Positions 8,132-11,939 of a stretch of DNA of 11,939 nucleotides are shown here, in pieces (the stretch's first letter is position 1; each line of letters begins with the position of its first letter). This DNA is from DASWRT01 sp036403035 (GTDB lineage: Bacteria > Pseudomonadota > Alphaproteobacteria > ATCC43930 > CGMCC-115725): the NCBI GenBank assembly GCA_036403035.1, contig DASWRT010000026.1, positions 1 through 11,939 on the forward strand, written 5' to 3'. The position numbers and the translations under genes are program-made. The notes beneath the pieces were generated by a model. It ran no database searches. It saw only the letters and a program-made list of their open reading frames with translations, and was not told the DNA's origin.

Positions 8132-9223
8132 ATGCTGTACCTCTTGCTCTATCCCTTCGCCGACCAGATCGGCACTCTCAATCTGTTCCGTTACATCACG
8201 TTCCGGTCCGGCGGCGCGGTCGTCACCGCGCTGCTGATCAGCTTCCTCGCCGGTCCGAAGATCATCGCGTGGCTGAAGTCGAAGCAGCCGGGCGGCCAGC
8301 CGATCCGCGCCGACGGGCCGGAGAGCCATCTCGTGCGCAAGAAGGGGACGCCGACGATGGGCGGCTTCCTCATCCTGCTCGCGCTGATCGTCTCGACCCT
8401 GCTCTGGGCCGACATCTCGAACCCCTATGTCTGGGTCGTGCTGTTCGTCACCACGGGCTTCGGCGGCATCGGCTTCTTCGACGACTACAAGAAGCTGACG
8501 AAGCGCTCGCACAGCGGCCTCTCCGGGCGCACGCGCCTTCTCGCCGAGATCGCGGTCAGCGCGAGCGCCGCGTTCGCCGTCGCGACGATCACGCGCGAGC
8601 CGCTCGGCACCGCGCTCGCCGTACCGTTCTTCAAGACGGTGCTGTTCAATCTGGGGTTCGCCCTGTTCCTGCCGCTCGCGACCTTCGTGATCGTCGGCGC
8701 CTCGAACGCGGTGAACCTGACCGACGGGCTCGACGGGCTTGCGATCGTGCCCTCGATGATCGCGGCCGGCTGCTTCGGCCTTATCGCGTACCTCGCCGGC
8801 AACATCGTCTTCTCGAACTATCTGCAGATCCACCACGTCCCGAACTCCGGCGAGCTGACGGTGTTCTGCGCCGCGCTGGTCGGCGCCGGGCTGGGGTTCC
8901 TCTGGTTCAACGCGCCGCCGGCCATGGTCTTCATGGGCGACACCGGCTCGCTCTCGATCGGCGGCGCGCTGGGCGCCATCAGCGTCATCACCAAGCACGA
9001 GATCGTGCTGGCGATCATCGGCGGCCTGTTCGTGCTGGAGACGGTGTCGGTGATCGTCCAGGTCGCCAGCTTCAAGCTGACCGGCAAGCGCGTCTTCCGG
9101 ATGGCGCCGCTGCACCATCATTTCGAGAAGAAGGGCTGGCAGGAGCCGACGATCGTGATCCGGTTCTGGATCATCGCCTCGATCCTCGCGATCGCCGGCC
9201 TCGCCACCCTGAAGCTGCGGTGA
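8132..9223 (+). CDS. mraY: phospho-MurNAc-pentapeptide transferase MraY
   Basis: MraY is the integral membrane enzyme that transfers phospho-MurNAc-pentapeptide from UDP to undecaprenyl phosphate, making lipid I. The 363-residue protein is highly hydrophobic with about ten predicted membrane segments. Family motifs are intact: LVRKKGTPTMGG in the first cytoplasmic loop, the Mg-binding aspartates Asp117-Asp118 in FFDDYKK, NLTDGLDG (195-202) with Asp198 and Asp201, FMGDTG with Asp270, and the HHH motif (328-330) in APLHHHFEKKGW. Length equals that of typical proteobacterial MraY (about 360). It starts five bases after the murF stop; the only Shine-Dalgarno-like sequence, GAAGG, lies within the murF end ten bases upstream, so translation probably depends on coupling. 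Confidence 0.97.
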   Translation: MLYLLLYPFADQIGTLNLFRYITFRSGGAVVTALLISFLAGPKIIAWLKSKQPGGQPIRADGPESHLVRKKGTPTMGGFLILLALIVSTLLWADISNPYVWVVLFVTTGFGGIGFFDDYKKLTKRSHSGLSGRTRLLAEIAVSASAAFAVATITREPLGTALAVPFFKTVLFNLGFALFLPLATFVIVGASNAVNLTDGLDGLAIVPSMIAAGCFGLIAYLAGNIVFSNYLQIHHVPNSGELTVFCAALVGAGLGFLWFNAPPAMVFMGDTGSLSIGGALGAISVITKHEIVLAIIGGLFVLETVSVIVQVASFKLTGKRVFRMAPLHHHFEKKGWQEPTIVIRFWIIASILAIAGLATLKLR

Positions 9224-9239
9224 GGGAGGGCGTCCGGCG

Positions 9240-10640
9240 ATGATCCCCGTCCCCGCCTTCCGCGACCGTCCGGTGGCCGTGCTCGGCCTCGGCAAGTCCG
9301 GCCTCGTCGCCGCGCAGGCGCTCGCCGCCGGCGGCGCACGCGTCCTCGCCTGGGACGATGCGCCGGCCGGGCGCGATGCCGCCGCGGCGGCCGGCGTGCC
9401 GGTCGCCGACCTGCGGACGGCGGACCTCTCCGGCGTCGCGGCGCTGGTGATCTCGCCCGGCATCCCGCACACCTTCCCGGCGCCGCACCCGGTCGCGGTG
9501 CGCGCCCGGGATGCCGGCATCGAGATCATCGGCGACGTCGAGCTGCTGATCCGCACGCGGCCGGAGGCCGCCTATGTCGGGATCACCGGCACCAACGGGA
9601 AGTCGACGACGACCTCGCTGCTTGCGCACGTGCTGGCGGCCGCCGGGCAGCGGATCGCGGTGGGCGGCAATCTCGGCACCCCTGCCCTCGCCCTCGACCC
9701 GCTCGGCCGCGACGGCACCTACGTCATCGAGATGAGCTCGTATCAGCTCGAACTGACGCCCTCGGCGTCGTTCGACGTCGCGGTCCTGCTCAACGTCACC
9801 CCCGACCACCTCGACCGGCACGGCGGCATGGACGGCTACGTCGCGGCGAAGCGGCGGATCTTCCGCGGCCAGCGCGCGCCGCAGGCGGCGATCGTCGGCG
9901 TCGACGACGCGATCTGCCGCGACATCCGCGCCGATCTGGCGCGGCGCGGCGAGATGGCGGTGATCCCGATTTCCGCCGAACGGCCGGTTGCCGGCGGCGT
10001 CTACGCCGCGGACGGATGGCTCGTCGACGACCTCGACCGGCAGGCCGCGCCGGTCGTGGCGCTCGACGCGCTGCCGCGCCTGCCGGGCGTGCATAATTGG
10101 CAGAACGCCGCGGCCGCCTATGCCGCCGCGCGCCGCCGCGGCGTGCCGGCCGGGACCGCCGTCGCCGCGCTGAAATCCTTCCTCGGCCTCGCGCACCGGC
10201 AGGAGCTGGTGGCGACGATCGGCAACGTCCGCTACGTCAACGACTCCAAGGCGACCAACGCCGACGCCGCGGCCAGGGCGCTCGCCTGCTACGACGACAT
10301 CTACTGGATCGCCGGCGGGCTTCCGAAGGAAGGCGGCAGCGGCTCGCTCGCCCCGTTCTTCCCGCGCATCCGGCATGCCTACCTGATCGGCAAGGCGGCG
10401 GACGAGTTCGCCACGACCCTCGACGGCAAGGCGCCGCTGACGATGAGCGGCGACCTCGCCGCGGCCGTTGCGGCGGCGCACGAAACGGCGCAGGCCGAGC
10501 GCAGTACCGGCGCGAGCGCGGTCGTGCTGCTGTCGCCGGCCTGTGCCTCGTTCGACCAGTTCCCCAATTTCGAGGTTCGCGGCAGCGAGTTCCGCCGCCT
10601 CGTCGAAGCCTTGCCTCGGACCGCGGGAGAGCGCGCATGA
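9240..10640 (+). CDS. murD: UDP-MurNAc-L-alanine:D-glutamate ligase MurD
   Basis: MurD adds D-glutamate to UDP-MurNAc-L-alanine with ATP, the second amino acid step of precursor synthesis. The 466-residue protein opens with the Rossmann-like UDP-binding domain (VLGLGKSGL near residues 14-22), followed by the P-loop TGTNGKST (116-123), EMSSYQLE, NVTPDHLDRH, a YVAAKRRIF segment with the lysine usually carbamylated, HNWQNAAAAYAAA, NDSKATNADA, and the C-terminal LLSPACASFDQF. Length is normal. A strong Shine-Dalgarno, GGAGGG at 9225-9230, lies nine bases before the ATG in the 16-bp gap after mraY, making this one of the better independently initiated genes in the cluster. Its stop overlaps the ftsW start (ATGA). 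Confidence 0.96.
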   Translation: MIPVPAFRDRPVAVLGLGKSGLVAAQALAAGGARVLAWDDAPAGRDAAAAAGVPVADLRTADLSGVAALVISPGIPHTFPAPHPVAVRARDAGIEIIGDVELLIRTRPEAAYVGITGTNGKSTTTSLLAHVLAAAGQRIAVGGNLGTPALALDPLGRDGTYVIEMSSYQLELTPSASFDVAVLLNVTPDHLDRHGGMDGYVAAKRRIFRGQRAPQAAIVGVDDAICRDIRADLARRGEMAVIPISAERPVAGGVYAADGWLVDDLDRQAAPVVALDALPRLPGVHNWQNAAAAYAAARRRGVPAGTAVAALKSFLGLAHRQELVATIGNVRYVNDSKATNADAAARALACYDDIYWIAGGLPKEGGSGSLAPFFPRIRHAYLIGKAADEFATTLDGKAPLTMSGDLAAAVAAAHETAQAERSTGASAVVLLSPACASFDQFPNFEVRGSEFRRLVEALPRTAGERA

Positions 10641-11755
10641 ACTTCGCCCGCACCGACCAGAGCGTCGTCGCCCGCTGGTGGTGGACGGTCGACAAGTGGA
10701 CGCTGGCGGCGCTCGGCGTGCTGATCGGTTTCGGCGCCGTGCTGATCATGGCGGCGAGCCCGGCCGTCGCCGAGCGCATCGGCGCCGACAGCATGCATTT
10801 CGTGAAGCGCCAGCTCGCGCTGATGCCGTTCGCGGTCGCGCTGATGTTCTTCGTCTCGCTCCAGACGCCGAAGACCGTGCGCCGCATCGCCGTGGTCGGT
10901 TTCCTGATCGCGATCGGCCTGCTCGCCGCGACGTTCGTGATCGGCACCGAGATCAAGGGCGCTCGGCGCTGGATCAACCTGCCCGGCCTGTCGATCCAGC
11001 CGTCGGAGTTCGTCAAGCCGTGCTTCGCGGTGGTCGCCGCCTGGATGTTCGCCGAGCGCAAGCAGAACCCGGCCTTCCCCGGCAATGCGATCGCGATCGG
11101 CCTCTACGTCATCGTGGTCGGCCTGCTGATCAAGCAGCCCGATCTCGGGCAGGCGGTCGTCGTCTCGTCGATCTGGTTCGCCGAGTTCTTTCTCGCCGGC
11201 CTGCCGCTCTACTGGGTCGCGGTCTGCGCGATGCTCGGCGCCGGCGGGCTGACGGGCGCGTATTTCTTCCTGCCGCACGTCACCAGCCGCATCAACCGCT
11301 TCCTCGACCCGGCGAGCGGCGACACCTATCAGGTCGACCGGTCGCTCGAAGCCTTCATGAACGGCGGCCTCTGGGGCCGCGGCCCCGGCGAGGGGCGCGT
11401 CAAGGACGTGCTGCCGGACGCCCACGCCGACTTCATCTTCGCCGTCGCCGGCGAGGAGCTGGGGCTGATCTTCTGCGTCGTGATCGTCGCGCTGTTCGCC
11501 TTCATCGTGCTGCGCGGCTTCTCGCGCATGCTCCAGGAGACGAACCTCTTCGTCATCCTCGCCTCCACCGGGCTGTTCGTGCAGTTCGGCCTCCAGGCGA
11601 TCATCAACATGGCATCGAGCCTGCAGCTCATGCCGGCCAAGGGCATGACGCTGCCGTTCCTCTCCTACGGCGGCTCCTCGCTGCTGGCGCTTGGGCTGGG
11701 CATGGGCATGGCGCTGGCGCTGACGCGCCGCCGCTACGGCGCGGCGGAGGCATGA
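10637..11755 (+). CDS. ftsW: septal peptidoglycan glycosyltransferase FtsW (SEDS family)
   Basis: FtsW is the multi-pass SEDS polymerase that joins lipid II into glycan strands at the division site, paired with FtsI. The 372-residue protein starts with the RWWWTVDKW cytoplasmic motif seen in alphaproteobacterial FtsW, then about ten membrane segments. Family signatures are GARRWINLPGLSIQPSEFVK, QPDLGQAVV, YQVDRSLEAF, GRGPGEGRVKDVLPDAHADF and, near the end, LPFLSYGGSSLL. Asp265 in HADFIFAVAGEELG aligns, by my reading, with the catalytic aspartate of SEDS enzymes. I chose the ATG at 10637, which overlaps the murD stop and has GGGAG seven bases upstream; the same frame is open much further upstream but that part is antisense-free shadow of murD with no membrane character. 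Confidence 0.96.
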   Translation: MNFARTDQSVVARWWWTVDKWTLAALGVLIGFGAVLIMAASPAVAERIGADSMHFVKRQLALMPFAVALMFFVSLQTPKTVRRIAVVGFLIAIGLLAATFVIGTEIKGARRWINLPGLSIQPSEFVKPCFAVVAAWMFAERKQNPAFPGNAIAIGLYVIVVGLLIKQPDLGQAVVVSSIWFAEFFLAGLPLYWVAVCAMLGAGGLTGAYFFLPHVTSRINRFLDPASGDTYQVDRSLEAFMNGGLWGRGPGEGRVKDVLPDAHADFIFAVAGEELGLIFCVVIVALFAFIVLRGFSRMLQETNLFVILASTGLFVQFGLQAIINMASSLQLMPAKGMTLPFLSYGGSSLLALGLGMGMALALTRRRYGAAEA

Positions 11756-11939
11756 TGACCGGCAGCGTCATGACCACAGCCGCCGATCGGCGCCCGATCG
11801 TGCTCGCCGCAGGCGGCACAGGCGGGCACATCTTTCCGGCCGAGGCGCTGGCGCGCGAGCTGATCGCCCGCGGCCGGACCGTCGTGCTCGTCACCGACCG
11901 CCGCGGCAAGGCGTTCGGCGACCGGCTGCCGGACGTCGC
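11755..11939 (+). CDS. murG: MurG, undecaprenyl-PP-MurNAc-pentapeptide GlcNAc transferase (5' part)
   Basis: MurG adds GlcNAc from UDP-GlcNAc to lipid I at the inner face of the membrane, giving lipid II. Only about 61 residues are inside the window; the gene continues past the right edge. The glycine-rich loop of GT28 family enzymes is present: IVLAAGGTGGHIFPAEALA, with GGTGGH at residues 20-25, followed by the start of the first Rossmann domain (VVLVTDRRGKAF). Three in-frame ATGs are possible, 11752, 11755 and 11770. GGAGG at 11746-11750 is too close to the first and too far from the last, so 11755, directly after the ftsW stop, is preferred. The position after ftsW is the standard dcw order. 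Confidence 0.93.
   Translation, partial: MTGSVMTTAADRRPIVLAAGGTGGHIFPAEALARELIARGRTVVLVTDRRGKAFGDRLPDV

Noticed and set aside
10097..10636. Extension of the ftsW frame upstream to give a 552-residue protein
   Set aside because: The extra part overlaps murD out of frame, is arginine-rich and unlike any FtsW; the ATG at 10637 has a ribosome binding site and the standard ATGA overlap.
11692..11707. TGGGC repeats near the end of ftsW as another MraZ site
   Set aside because: Spacings are 5 and 6 bp, not 10, and the sequence is explained by the conserved Leu-Gly-Met-Gly membrane helix codons.

Overview
The window is the 5' half of a division and cell wall (dcw) cluster from a GC-rich alphaproteobacterium, most likely Hyphomicrobiales/Rhizobiales. 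The evidence is the strongly GC-biased third codon positions, RNase P RNA directly upstream of mraZ, a meso-diaminopimelate-type MurE (DNPR motif), alphaproteobacterial-looking FtsL, FtsI and FtsW, and upstream DNA rich in GANTC (CcrM-type) sites. Genus cannot be assigned from the sequence alone.

Layout: 1-63 may be the last codons of an upstream gene. 176-204 is a sigma70-type promoter and 211-648 is rnpB, a type A RNase P RNA closed by a perfect 12-bp P1 helix. 649-1485 is an unusually long non-coding region. It holds a tandem array of five 23-bp units (833-947), six GANTC sites in 64 bp (1132-1195), a CtrA-like box (1251-1265) and a promoter overlapped by a MraZ-type operator (1352-1396). 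From 1486 to the right edge nine complete genes and one partial gene run on the plus strand: mraZ, rsmH, ftsL, ftsI, murE, murF, mraY, murD, ftsW and the start of murG. Most junctions overlap (GTGA or ATGA) or are separated by fewer than 20 bp, so one translationally coupled operon is likely.

How the genes work together: MurE, MurF and MurD build the UDP-MurNAc-pentapeptide in the cytoplasm. MraY moves it to undecaprenyl phosphate (lipid I) and MurG adds GlcNAc (lipid II). FtsW polymerises lipid II at the septum and FtsI cross-links it, with FtsL as a divisome partner. RsmH methylates 16S rRNA, and MraZ is the DNA-binding regulator of the cluster.

The genes are conventional; the control DNA is the interesting part. 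Pairs of TGGGN spaced exactly 10 bp, the geometry known for MraZ sites, occur in the mraZ promoter (four perfect boxes plus one degenerate), in the 23-bp array (five pairs), in a variable arm of RNase P RNA and once inside rsmH. Either this organism has an expanded MraZ-binding landscape, or a dispersed short repeat happens to resemble the MraZ box. CtrA-, CcrM- and DnaA-like motifs nearby, plus a perfect TTAACCAT in an odd codon stretch of murF, hint at cell-cycle control of the cluster. All regulatory claims are inferred from motifs.
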